Source: DASUCS01 sp041166385
GTDB taxonomy: Bacteria; Actinomycetota; Acidimicrobiia; Acidimicrobiales; JACDCH01
Assembly: GCA_041166385.1 (NCBI GenBank)
Contig: JBEEFW010000145.1
Location: forward strand, 15,052-79,051
Direction of reading: 5' to 3'
DNA length: 64,000 bases
The notes under the pieces were generated by a model. It did no database searches. It worked only from the letters and a program-made list of their open reading frames with translations, and was not told the DNA's origin. Positions 57,149-64,000 of this stretch are shown one piece after another; the stretch's first letter is position 1, and every line of letters begins with the position of its first letter. The position numbers were made by a program, and so were the translations under genes.

Positions 57149-58983
57149 ATCCGTTCGATCCGCTCAGTCCCGACGAGATCACGCGCGCGATCGCGCTCCT
57201 CGAGCCCGAGGGACTCATCGCGCGCGTCGTGCTCGACGAGCCGGCGAAGTCGGAGCTCGGCAACGGCGCGCCTGAGCGGCGCGCGGCGATCACCGTCGTG
57301 CCCGGTCCGGGCACGGGCGTGCGTGAAGCGATCGTGTCGCTCACGCACGACAAGGTCGTGTCGGCCGACGATGTCCCCGGCGTGCGGCCCGCGCTCCTGT
57401 TCGACGACAGCATCAAGGCGATCGTCGCGGTGATGGAGAACGACGAGTTCAAGGCGGCCATGGCGCGGCGCGGCATCACCGAGGAAGACATCGCCGCCGG
57501 CAAGGTGCAGCTCGACCCGTGGCCCGCGGGCACGTTCGGTATCGCCCACGAGGAAGGTCGGCGTCTTACGCGCGTCATCGCGTTCCTGCGCGACGAGCCG
57601 ACCGACAATGGCTACGGCCGTCCGATCGAAGGCGTGGTCGCGTTCGTCGACTCCGGCCGCGGCGAGGTGCTCGAGGTCGCGGATCACGGCGTCACGCCGA
57701 TCCCCGCGGACAAGGGCTCGTACCTCGCGGCCGACCATCCCGCTCGCACCGACCTCAAGCCGCTCGACATCACCCAACCCGAAGGCCCGAGCTTCACGCT
57801 CGACGGTCACGACATAGCGTGGCAGCGCTGGACCGTGCACGTGTCGATGGATCCGTACGAAGGGCTCGTGCTGCACACGATCACGTTCGACGGCCGCCCG
57901 ATCGTGCACCGGGCGTCGATCAGCGAGATGGTCGTGCCCTACGGCGATCCCGGGCCGCTGCACGGGTGGAAGAACGCGTTCGACGCCGGCGAGTGGGGCC
58001 TCGGCCGCATGGTCAACTCGCTCGAGCTCGGCTGCGATTGCCTCGGCGAGATCCGCTACCTCGACGCGGTGTTCGCCGACGAGCACGGCCAGCCCGAGGT
58101 GCACACGAACGCGATCTGCATCCACGAGGAGGACTACGGCATCCTCTGGAAGCACTGGGACATGCAGGGCGGTACCACCGAGGTGCGCCGCTCCCGCCGG
58201 CTCGTCGTGAGCTCGATCTCCACCGTCGGCAACTACGAGTACGGCTTCTACTGGTACTTCTATCTCGACGGCACGATCCAGCACGAGGTGAAGCTCACGG
58301 GGATCATGTCGACGATGGCGTTCGACCCCGCGGGCGACGGGCCGTCGCACGGGAAGATGGTGGCGCCCGGGCTCGCCGCACCGCACCACCAGCACCTGTT
58401 CTGCGCGCGGCTCGACCTCGATGTCGACGGCGGCCACAACGAGGTGTACGAGGTCGACGTGCTGCCCGACCCGGATGCGTCGAACAACGCGTTCAAGCCG
58501 CACGCCACCCGGTTCGAGCGTGAGTCGGACGCGAAGCGCATCGTCGATCCCACGAAGAGCCGCACATGGAAGATCGTGAACCCGAACGTGAAGAACGGCC
58601 TCGGCGAACCGGTGGCGTACAAGCTCGTGCCGGGCTCGACGCCCACGTTGCTCGCGGATCCGTCGTCGCCGGTCGGACGGCGCGCCGCCTTCGCCACGCG
58701 CAACCTGTGGGTCACGCCCTACGAGCCGAACGAGATCCGCGCCGCCGGCCCGTATCCGAACCAGTCGGCGGGCGACGACGGGTTGCCCGAGTGGACCGCG
58801 GCCGACCGTTCGCTCGTCGACACCGACGTCGTGCTGTGGCACACGTTCGGGGTCACGCACATTCCGCGACCGGAGGACTGGCCCGTCATGCCGGTCGAGT
58901 ACACCGGCTTCACGCTCGTGCCGGTCGGCTTCTTCGACCGCAACCCCACCCTCGACGTCCCCCCACCCGCGTGCCACCCTTAG
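57145..58983 (+). CDS. Copper-containing primary amine oxidase (TPQ cofactor)
   Basis: A 612-residue quinoenzyme that oxidises primary amines to aldehydes, releasing NH3 and H2O2. The cofactor Tyr is in VGNYEYGFYWY (~361-371): the first Tyr (Tyr364) of N-Y-(D/E)-Y is self-processed to topaquinone. The base Asp lies in NAFDAGEWGLG (~277-287). The copper His pair is APHHQHLFCAR (H415/H417) and a third His is expected in LWHTFGVTHIPR near the C-terminus. There is no signal peptide, so it is cytosolic. The upstream open frame before ATG 57145 is shadow inside the PhyH gene. A family A palindrome follows its stop directly. Confidence 0.94.
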   Translation: MNPFDPLSPDEITRAIALLEPEGLIARVVLDEPAKSELGNGAPERRAAITVVPGPGTGVREAIVSLTHDKVVSADDVPGVRPALLFDDSIKAIVAVMENDEFKAAMARRGITEEDIAAGKVQLDPWPAGTFGIAHEEGRRLTRVIAFLRDEPTDNGYGRPIEGVVAFVDSGRGEVLEVADHGVTPIPADKGSYLAADHPARTDLKPLDITQPEGPSFTLDGHDIAWQRWTVHVSMDPYEGLVLHTITFDGRPIVHRASISEMVVPYGDPGPLHGWKNAFDAGEWGLGRMVNSLELGCDCLGEIRYLDAVFADEHGQPEVHTNAICIHEEDYGILWKHWDMQGGTTEVRRSRRLVVSSISTVGNYEYGFYWYFYLDGTIQHEVKLTGIMSTMAFDPAGDGPSHGKMVAPGLAAPHHQHLFCARLDLDVDGGHNEVYEVDVLPDPDASNNAFKPHATRFERESDAKRIVDPTKSRTWKIVNPNVKNGLGEPVAYKLVPGSTPTLLADPSSPVGRRAAFATRNLWVTPYEPNEIRAAGPYPNQSAGDDGLPEWTAADRSLVDTDVVLWHTFGVTHIPRPEDWPVMPVEYTGFTLVPVGFFDRNPTLDVPPPACHP

Positions 58984-58987
58984 CGCC

Positions 58988-59035
58988 AAATCCCACTCAG
59001 ACATACACAAAACTGTGTATGTCTGAGTGGGATTT
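58988..59035. terminator. Family A palindrome, copy 4 (48 nt, 22-bp stem, AAAC loop)
   Basis: A perfect 22-bp stem with an AAAC loop, outer arm AAATCCCACTCAG and inner arm ACATACACA identical to copy 2. It starts 5 nt after the amine oxidase stop and ends 28 nt before the YcnI-like start, in the same direction as both genes. It would terminate the PhyH-amine oxidase transcript and isolate the next unit. The identical 48-nt plan in four unrelated contexts argues for a dispersed element. Confidence 0.8.
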
Positions 59036-59063
59036 CGCAGGAAGTCAGCGGCATGATCGAGCG

Positions 59064-59747
59064 ATGCGGACACGTCTGGTCGTTGGTCTCACCGCGCTTG
59101 CACTGACGTTGGCCGCTCCGGCGTGGGCGCACGTGGAGGTCGACCCGGCGTCCGTCCCCCAGGGCACCGCCGACGCGACGCTCACGTTCACGGTGCCGAA
59201 CGAGGAGACCTCGGCCGACACGACGAAGCTCGAGATCCAGTTCCCGACCGACCATCCCATCGCGGTGGTCGAGCCTGAAGCGTTCGACGGGTGGACGCCC
59301 ACCGTGTCGCCGACGCACGAGATCGTGTGGACCGGCGGCAAGATCGCGCCGGGCCAGACGGCCGAGTTCAAGGTCCACGTCCAAGGCATCCCCACGGCTG
59401 TCGACTCGCTGAAGTTCCCCACGATCCAGACGTACTCCGACGGCACCGTGGTGTCCTGGATTCAGGACCCGGTGCCGGGCGGCGCCGAGCCCGAGCGTCC
59501 CGCGCCCGTGCTCACGCTCACCGCGCCGGTCGAGTCGTCGTCCTCGAGCAGCAGCTCGTCGTCGTCCTCGACGCCGGCGGTCAGCGCGACACCGACGACG
59601 GCGGCGGCGAGCGCGGCGAGCGCGACGAAGAAGTCCGACGACGGACTCCCGATCGCCGCGATCGTCATCGCACTCCTGGTGCTGGTCGCCGTCATCGCGG
59701 CCATTGTGTGGAACCGGGCTCGTAGACAGAGAGAGGGTGCGCCGTGA
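59064..59747 (+). CDS. YcnI-like (DUF1775) copper-related exported protein
   Basis: This 227-residue protein has a signal peptide ending APAWA, so the mature chain starts at His23 (HVEVDPASVPQG). In YcnI proteins that N-terminal His, with a Trp, binds copper as a monohistidine brace. The domain core is DATLTFTVPNEETSADTTKLEIQFP. A Ser/Ala/Thr-rich stalk (~155-190) and a C-terminal TM (IAAIVIALLVLVAVIAAIVW) anchor it at the cell surface with a short Arg-rich tail. The ATG at 59064 is chosen over the long upstream frame that is shadow in the amine oxidase gene. Copper for the neighbouring amine oxidase may be relevant (inference). Confidence 0.83.
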   Translation: MRTRLVVGLTALALTLAAPAWAHVEVDPASVPQGTADATLTFTVPNEETSADTTKLEIQFPTDHPIAVVEPEAFDGWTPTVSPTHEIVWTGGKIAPGQTAEFKVHVQGIPTAVDSLKFPTIQTYSDGTVVSWIQDPVPGGAEPERPAPVLTLTAPVESSSSSSSSSSSSTPAVSATPTTAAASAASATKKSDDGLPIAAIVIALLVLVAVIAAIVWNRARRQREGAP

Positions 59748-60529
59748 ACGTTCTCGTGACTGGGGCGTCGTCGGGGATCGGCGCGGCGCTGGCCCGCGGG
59801 TTCGCGGCCGACGGGAACACCGTCGGCATCTGCGCCCGCCGCAAGGACCGGCTCGAGGAGGTGCTCGCCGACTGCCAGAAGACCGCGCCCGACTCGCGCC
59901 TGTGGGTGATGGACCTGTCGGATCTCGACGCGGTCACGCCGTTCGCCGAGCAGGCCGACGACGAGCTCGGCGGCATCGACCTGTTGATCAACAACGCCGG
60001 CATCCCGAAGCGGCGGCACGCGCTGCAGCTCACGCCCGACGTCGTCGACGACGTGATGGCGATCAACTACGCGTCGCCCGTGCGGCTGACGCTGGCGTTG
60101 CTGCCGCGCATGATCAAGCGGGGGAGCGGACGGATCCTCACGATCTCATCGGTGGCGGCCCGCTTCGGTCCGCCGCGTGAAGCGGCGTACAGCGCGTCGA
60201 AGGCGGCGTTGAGCGCGTTCATGGAGTCGCTCGCCGTCGACCTCGACGGCACCGACATCAAGATCAACCTCGTGAACCCGGGCATCATCGACACCGAGCT
60301 GTTCCACCTGCCCGACAACGAGACGTCGCTCGCCGATCTCGACGCGCTGCCCGTGCAGGCGATGGTCGACGCCGTCAAGCAGCAGATCGCAGATGACGTG
60401 TTCGAGATCTACGTGCCCGACTGGTTCAAGGACATCGCCGCCAACCGCTACGGCAACCTCGGCCAGTTCATCGAGGGCAGCAAGGACTACACCCGCGAAC
60501 GGGTCAAGCAGATGGAGGCAGACGCATGA
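59744..60529 (+). CDS. Short-chain dehydrogenase/reductase (SDR)
   Basis: A 261-residue classical SDR: TGASSGIG (6-13), LLINNAG (80-86), the catalytic Ser in ILTISSV (~131-137), and Tyr149/Lys153 in AAYSASKAA. The C-terminus (QQIADDVFEIYVPDWFKDIAANRYGNL) resembles SDR subgroups annotated as dehydrogenases of unknown alcohol substrates. GTG 59744 overlaps the YcnI-like stop (GTGA), and an MDMPI gene overlaps its own stop by 4 nt, so three genes form an operon. Confidence 0.9.
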   Translation: MNVLVTGASSGIGAALARGFAADGNTVGICARRKDRLEEVLADCQKTAPDSRLWVMDLSDLDAVTPFAEQADDELGGIDLLINNAGIPKRRHALQLTPDVVDDVMAINYASPVRLTLALLPRMIKRGSGRILTISSVAARFGPPREAAYSASKAALSAFMESLAVDLDGTDIKINLVNPGIIDTELFHLPDNETSLADLDALPVQAMVDAVKQQIADDVFEIYVPDWFKDIAANRYGNLGQFIEGSKDYTRERVKQMEADA

Positions 60530-61080
60530 GGGCATTGCCGGAGGTGCACCGCGACGCACTCGCCGCGACGGGCTACATCGTCGCCGCGATCAAGCCCGAC
60601 CAGCTCGGCGCGCCGACGCCGTGCGAGGACTACGACGTGAGCGGGCTGCTCAACCACTTGATCGGCGGCAACTTCTGGGTGGCGCCGCTCGTCGAAGGCA
60701 CGACGATCGCCGACGTCGGCGACGCGCTCGACCGCGACTTCTCTTTAGAGGAGTACGACCGCTCCGCGGAGGAGGCCAACGCCGCGTTCTCCGCACCCGG
60801 CGCGATGCAGAAGCCGGTCGCGGTCTCGTATGGGCCGGTGCCCGCGGAGGTCTACGCCGGCCACCGGTTCATCGACGTCCTCGTCCACGGATGGGACCTC
60901 GCCAAGGCCACCGGGCAGGACACCACGCTCGCCCCCGAGCTCGTCGACGCGTGCTTCGAGGTGATCGAACCGCAGCTCGACCTGCTCAAGGGCAGCGGCA
61001 TGTTCGGCACCGAAGTCGACGTCCCGGACGGCGCCGACGCGCAGACGAAGCTCCTGGCGCTCCTCGGCCGTAGCGCCTAA
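60526..61080 (+). CDS. TIGR03086 family metal-binding protein (MDMPI/DinB-like)
   Basis: A 184-residue protein of the mycothiol-linked DinB-like group. DQLGAPTPCEDYDVSGLLNHLIGGNFW contains the first ligand His (~33-59). HRFIDVLVHGWDLAKATGQ supplies the second. It is closely related to the gene at 18074. Its ATG overlaps the SDR stop (ATGA). The TAA stop shares CTAA with the convergent sigma-linked membrane protein. The in vivo thiol or metal reaction is not established. Confidence 0.82.
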   Translation: MRALPEVHRDALAATGYIVAAIKPDQLGAPTPCEDYDVSGLLNHLIGGNFWVAPLVEGTTIADVGDALDRDFSLEEYDRSAEEANAAFSAPGAMQKPVAVSYGPVPAEVYAGHRFIDVLVHGWDLAKATGQDTTLAPELVDACFEVIEPQLDLLKGSGMFGTEVDVPDGADAQTKLLALLGRSA

Positions 61081-62519
61081 CCGACGGGCGCGGTGGTCGA
61101 TTCCGTCGACTCGCTGTCGAACAGACCCAGCTCGATCGTCAACGTCGGCAGCTGCAACGTCTGCGGGTCCGATACATAGAGCGCGACGCCGACGATGCGG
61201 TAGCTCCGTCCGGGAACCTCGACCGCGTCGCCCCCATATGGGTTCTGGTTCGGAAGCAACGTGCGAAACGAGTCGACGCGTCCGGGCACGACGCCCCACA
61301 ACACCGCGACGTTGTCGAGCGTTCGCACCACCTGCAGAGCCGGCGCAGACGAAGGATCGACGCAGGTGTCCACATCTCGTTGCGGGGTGTCGATTTGCAC
61401 GCACACCCGGCCGTCGGTCTCGGCGGTCACCTGTGCGAAGCCGCCGATGCGGGTGATGTCCAGCGAGCGCAATGACGCATCGTTGCCCGTTGGCGCACCA
61501 GCCGGAGCGAACTGCGGCAGCCGGGCCCACTCCGCGTCGCTGACCCGCGCCAGGCCTTCCGCGGTCGCGGCCAACGCCTCGGTCGAAACCCCCATGCCGT
61601 CCACCGCCACGAGGACGTCGGGCGTTTCCTGCCACAGCAGCGTCATGGTGCTGTTGACGCCGTCCCCGCGCCGCACCGCCGCGTGCCCGCGCACGGTGGT
61701 GGGCTCCCAATCCGCTCCGTTGGAATACTCCGCCTGTAGGCGGGCGATCAACAGCTGCGCCTGACCGCCGCGCGTGGTCTCGACCACGATCTGGCGGAGA
61801 CCCTCAGCCGGAGCGACGTACACCGCCTCGTGCGCCACGGTGCCTTCCTGCACGATGACCGCGCCGGCGCTGTAGATCGAGGACGAACGCGCGACCTCGC
61901 GCAAGCCGGCAGGCGGCGACGGCACAGTGAGTTGCAGGTCGTCATCGACGGTGGTCGCTCGTGCGAACCTGATGACATCGGTCGACGAGAGCTTCCGCGA
62001 CGTGAACTGCACGTTGACGTGATCAGCCATCGTCACCCAGAGCTGCACGAAGCCGTCTGACTCGTAGAGCGTGGCGGGATGTCCGCTGACATCGATGCTC
62101 TGGTCGCCTTGGCCGGGTTCGACGTTCGGTCCGGCATGCGCTTGCACCATCAGGTCGCCACCGGCGAACGGGTCGGCGGAGGACGGGTCGCCGTACACGA
62201 TGATCTGCGACCGGTAGCCGAGGTCCACCTGCGCGTGCGGCGTGTCCTGCACGGTGTCGATCACGAAGCCCGGCGGAAGCACCGTCGGGAGGAACCGCGG
62301 CACGTCGTTGTGGGTCGTGACGTCGATGCGGTTGCGGTCGTCGCCGCCGCGCAACGACGACAGTCCGGCGACGGCCACCAGCACGACGGCCACGATCGCG
62401 AGCCCGGCGGGACGGCGGGAGACCGGACGGCCCGAGCGCGTCACGGGTGCCTGCACGTCGCGCACGCTGTCGTGCAACGAGTCGACGGCCCCGCGCGCCA
62501 TCGTGTCGAGATCGATCAT
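61077..62519 (-). CDS. Membrane-anchored protein of unknown function, coupled to ECF sigma factor gene
   Basis: A 480-residue protein with a short cytosolic N-terminus (~1-37), one transmembrane helix (AGLAIVAVVLVAVAGLSSL, ~38-56) and a large extracytoplasmic beta-rich region without recognised domain. The cytosolic part lacks the HxxxCxxC zinc anti-sigma motif, so a direct anti-sigma role is uncertain. However, the ATG 62519 follows the end of the ECF sigma homology on the same strand, the usual sigma/anti-sigma order. It could be a partner or sensor of that sigma factor (inference). The sigma frame stays open across its first ~500 nt; see the frameshift note. Confidence 0.68.
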   Translation of the reverse strand: MIDLDTMARGAVDSLHDSVRDVQAPVTRSGRPVSRRPAGLAIVAVVLVAVAGLSSLRGGDDRNRIDVTTHNDVPRFLPTVLPPGFVIDTVQDTPHAQVDLGYRSQIIVYGDPSSADPFAGGDLMVQAHAGPNVEPGQGDQSIDVSGHPATLYESDGFVQLWVTMADHVNVQFTSRKLSSTDVIRFARATTVDDDLQLTVPSPPAGLREVARSSSIYSAGAVIVQEGTVAHEAVYVAPAEGLRQIVVETTRGGQAQLLIARLQAEYSNGADWEPTTVRGHAAVRRGDGVNSTMTLLWQETPDVLVAVDGMGVSTEALAATAEGLARVSDAEWARLPQFAPAGAPTGNDASLRSLDITRIGGFAQVTAETDGRVCVQIDTPQRDVDTCVDPSSAPALQVVRTLDNVAVLWGVVPGRVDSFRTLLPNQNPYGGDAVEVPGRSYRIVGVALYVSDPQTLQLPTLTIELGLFDSESTESTTAPVG

Positions 62520-63045
62520 CCCTCTTCCTCTCCGAGATCCGCGCAAGTGCGACGGCGAGCGACGCCCGCGCCTTGGCGAGGTGGGCCTTCACGGTGCCTT
62601 CGGCACACTCGAGGATCGACGCGATGTCGAGCACGGAACGATCCTCGACGTAGTAGAGCGTGATCGCCTGTGCTTGGCGGGCGGGCAGCGAGCGCACGGC
62701 TCGCCAGAACCCATCGGCCTCGTCCGGCAGCGGGGCGGGCAACGTGCGCTGACCCGCCAGCCGTCCGATCGCTGCGGCTTCTGCAACGCGGCGCCGGATC
62801 ACGCTCACCGACCGGTTGCACACCACCCTGCGCACCCACGCGCCCGGGTCGTCGTACGTGCCGATGCGGTCCCACTTGCGGAAGGCGGCGAGGAAGGCCT
62901 CCTGCGCGAGCTCCTCGGCCGCGCTCCGACTCCCGGACAGTGCGTACGCCAAGGCGACGACCTTGCGGAAGTCCCGGCGGTACAGCGCGTCGAACCCCGC
63001 GTCGACCGCCAGCGCCTGGGTTGTCCGCTCAGCCACGGTGGTCAC
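62023..63045 (-). CDS. ECF-type RNA polymerase sigma factor (SigE-like), apparent 3' frameshift
   Basis: A 340-residue open frame from GTG 63045; only about the first 170 residues are sigma. Region 2 is VALAYALSGSRSAAEELAQEAFLAAFRKWDRI (~30-61), and region 4 is LPARQAQAITLYYVEDRSVLDIASILECAEGTVKAHLAKARASLAVAL (~119-166). The rest is Arg-rich, low-similarity sequence that runs out of frame over the neighbouring membrane-protein gene for ~500 nt. Moving one frame near base 62540 gives a short natural tail (ADLGEEEG) ending in a TGA that overlaps the ATG of that gene. So an indel, sequencing error or frameshift is likely. It may respond to cell-surface stress with the downstream gene. Confidence 0.78.
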   Translation of the reverse strand: MTTVAERTTQALAVDAGFDALYRRDFRKVVALAYALSGSRSAAEELAQEAFLAAFRKWDRIGTYDDPGAWVRRVVCNRSVSVIRRRVAEAAAIGRLAGQRTLPAPLPDEADGFWRAVRSLPARQAQAITLYYVEDRSVLDIASILECAEGTVKAHLAKARASLAVALARISERKRDDRSRHDGARGRRLVARQRARRAGTRDALGPSGLPPSRRARDRGRRAGGRRRTVVVARRRRPQPHRRHDPQRRAAVPPDGASAGLRDRHRAGHAARAGGPRLPVADHRVRRPVLRRPVRRWRPDGASACRTERRTRPRRPEHRCQRTSRHALRVRRLRAALGDDG

Positions 63046-63096
63046 AGGGTGTCACTCGCACGAGCCCCGCCCGAGGTTTACCGCCCCTACCCTTTG

Positions 63097-63150
63097 GCGA
63101 CTGATGTGCACCCGCATGACGGAAGCGTCATGTTGGTGCACATCAGTCGC
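63097..63150. terminator. Singleton palindrome D (16 + 7 bp stems) upstream of sigma factor gene
   Basis: A 16-bp perfect stem (GCGACTGATGTGCACC with its complement) is followed by a 2x2 internal loop, a second 7-bp stem and a GAAG loop, 54 nt in all. It lies between the stop of the hypothetical gene at 63156 and the sigma gene start at 63045, both on the minus strand. It fits the other long intergenic palindromes in position but shares no sequence with families A or B. It may terminate the upstream gene or act as a regulatory hairpin of the sigma mRNA. Confidence 0.65.
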
Positions 63151-63155
63151 AGCAA

Positions 63156-63725
63156 CTAGTCCGACCACCAGACCAGCGAGTCGGGGTCGCGTTCCAGGGA
63201 GAGCCACAATGTCGGCACCTTCGTGGACAGGACGGCCACCACGACGCGGCCCTGCACCTCGATCGACGACACGCCGACGAGGTCGGACCACGGTCGCCGC
63301 GCGGCGTCGCTCGACCCGGACGACACCAGCGCGCGCAACCGTGAAGCGTTCTCCTGCGCCTCAGCGGCCGACGCCATCGCCAGCCCGATGACCAAGAACG
63401 CCGGCGTCGTGCCCGTCGCGAGCGCCGAATAGCGCAGCAGCTGACCACCGTCGTGCGCGAAGCGGAACACGTCGGTGGTGAACGCCGCCGATTGCACCGA
63501 CAGCGTGTCGAACACGTCGGCCAAGTCGCGCACATCGGGTACCGCCGCCAGCGAATCGACCTCATCCGGCGGAGGCAGTGGCAACTGCACGTCCCCGATA
63601 CGCACATCGAACGCGAGCACCGTCTCCACCCGCGACTCCGGAGAAGCGGGCACGAGTGTCAACAGCGACGCCAGCCGCCCGCGTCCAACCGGCGACGCGG
63701 GGCGATCGGCGGGCACGCTGCACAA
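63156..63725 (-). CDS. Exported or lipoprotein-like hypothetical protein, uncertain 5' end
   Basis: A 189-residue protein if read from TTG 63725. The same frame continues 5' into a hydrophobic THTRLLATLAAVAVLLC segment that looks like a signal peptide, but no ATG, GTG or TTG occurs before the frame ends. The real start may be non-canonical, or the upstream sequence may hold an error. The mature part carries SRVETVLAFDVRIGDVQLPLPPPDEVDSLAAVPDVRDLADVFDTLSVQ, with no recognised domain and no catalytic motif. It is divergent from the MFS gene at 63788. Confidence 0.5.
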   Translation of the reverse strand: MCSVPADRPASPVGRGRLASLLTLVPASPESRVETVLAFDVRIGDVQLPLPPPDEVDSLAAVPDVRDLADVFDTLSVQSAAFTTDVFRFAHDGGQLLRYSALATGTTPAFLVIGLAMASAAEAQENASRLRALVSSGSSDAARRPWSDLVGVSSIEVQGRVVVAVLSTKVPTLWLSLERDPDSLVWWSD

Positions 63726-63787
63726 GAGGACAGCGACGGCGGCCAGTGTTGCGAGGAGACGGGTGTGCGTCGGACAAGAATGCCCCC

Positions 63788-64000
63788 GTGACCGACGTAC
63801 GGCTGGTTCTTGGCGCGCAAGCGGCGCGCGCCTACGCCTACGGACTCGGCGCGGTCCTGCTCGGCTCGAGCCTCGATCGCCACGGCTTCAGCAGCACGGA
63901 GGTCGGCCTCGTGCTCGCCGCCGTCCTCACCGGCACCGTCCTCGCGTCCCTCGTCCTCGCGCGATACGGCGAACGGATTGGCCGGCGCCGCGCCTACCTC
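63788..64000 (+). CDS. MFS transporter, N-terminal part (3' truncated by window edge)
   Basis: From GTG 63788 the frame is open to the right edge (71 codons). The residues TDVRLVLGAQAARAYAYGLGAVLLGSSLD, EVGLVLAAVLTGTVLASLVLARYGERIGRRRAYL give TM1, then TM2 followed by the conserved RYGERIGRR loop of the major facilitator superfamily. The rest lies outside the window, so the substrate is unknown. It faces the hypothetical exported gene across ~60 nt. Confidence 0.75.
   Translation, partial: MTDVRLVLGAQAARAYAYGLGAVLLGSSLDRHGFSSTEVGLVLAAVLTGTVLASLVLARYGERIGRRRAYL

Noticed and set aside
3024..59035. Family A palindromes as a CRISPR array or IS terminal repeats
   Set aside because: Copies are 13-26 kb apart, palindromic and singly placed, with no cas genes or transposase between them.

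Overview
The window is a 64 kb piece of a GC-rich actinobacterial chromosome. Coding is dense, GTG and TTG starts are common, and many genes overlap by 4 nt (ATGA, GTGA or TTGA junctions). Mycothiol-linked DinB/MDMPI proteins, an LLM-type (F420-style) oxidoreductase, several CYP monooxygenases, FadD3/FadD19-like acyl-CoA ligases and fused Liv transporter genes point to the class Acidimicrobiia. That placement is inference, because no rRNA or marker gene is present. I saw no tRNA, rRNA, CRISPR array, insertion sequence or prophage, and no gene-free stretch longer than 300 bp.

Layout. 1-5.4 kb: crotonase tail, M15 peptidase lipoprotein, BVMO, and a ferredoxin-P450 pair with a divergent crotonase. 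5.4-8 kb: DUF3224, pirin, VOC and ornithine-cyclodeaminase-like genes. 8-11 kb: MDMPI protein, then a drug-type ABC exporter divergent from its likely TetR regulator. 11-16 kb: ferritin-like protein, nitronate monooxygenase, DODA dioxygenase, small HTH protein, MOSC, kinase-like and glycosyltransferase genes. 16-30 kb: lipid/steroid-type catabolism (P450, CoA ligases, crotonases, SDRs, a 2,4-dienoyl-CoA reductase-like enzyme, amidohydrolases, LLM oxidoreductase). 29-33 kb: a surface-polysaccharide set (deacetylase, GT4, membrane protein, DegT aminotransferase). 33-43 kb: FadD19-like ligase, response regulator and a branched-chain/amide-type ABC importer with LivH-LivM fused, LivF-LivG fused, and a matrixin protease and a secreted protein inserted in the operon. 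43-48 kb: carotenoid oxygenase, VOC, helical protein, GlcD-like oxidase and TPP enzyme. 48.5-53 kb: a formate dehydrogenase operon (alpha, FeS beta, NrfD). 53-64 kb: MMPL transporter, hydrolase, PhyH, copper amine oxidase, YcnI-like protein, SDR, MDMPI, an ECF sigma factor with a membrane protein, a hypothetical exported protein and the start of an MFS gene.

The two strongest signals are these. (1) The formate dehydrogenase alpha subunit is one selenoprotein gene read through an in-frame UGA (Sec180). A SECIS-like hairpin follows whose GGUCU loop lies at the same distance from the UGA as in E. coli fdhF. (2) There is a set of intergenic palindromes with fixed architecture. Four copies are exactly 48 nt (22-bp stem, 4-nt loop), with a constant outer arm (AAATCCCACTCAG) and a variable but always complementary inner arm. 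Two copies of a second 43-nt family (CTCGAGGCAATA) follow the same plan, and there are further singletons. All sit at gene 3' ends and probably act as bidirectional terminators or as a REP-like repeat system. Also notable are an ECF sigma gene with an apparent 3' frameshift, a TetR operator candidate abutting the ABC gene start, and convergent genes that repeatedly share a 4-nt stop overlap.
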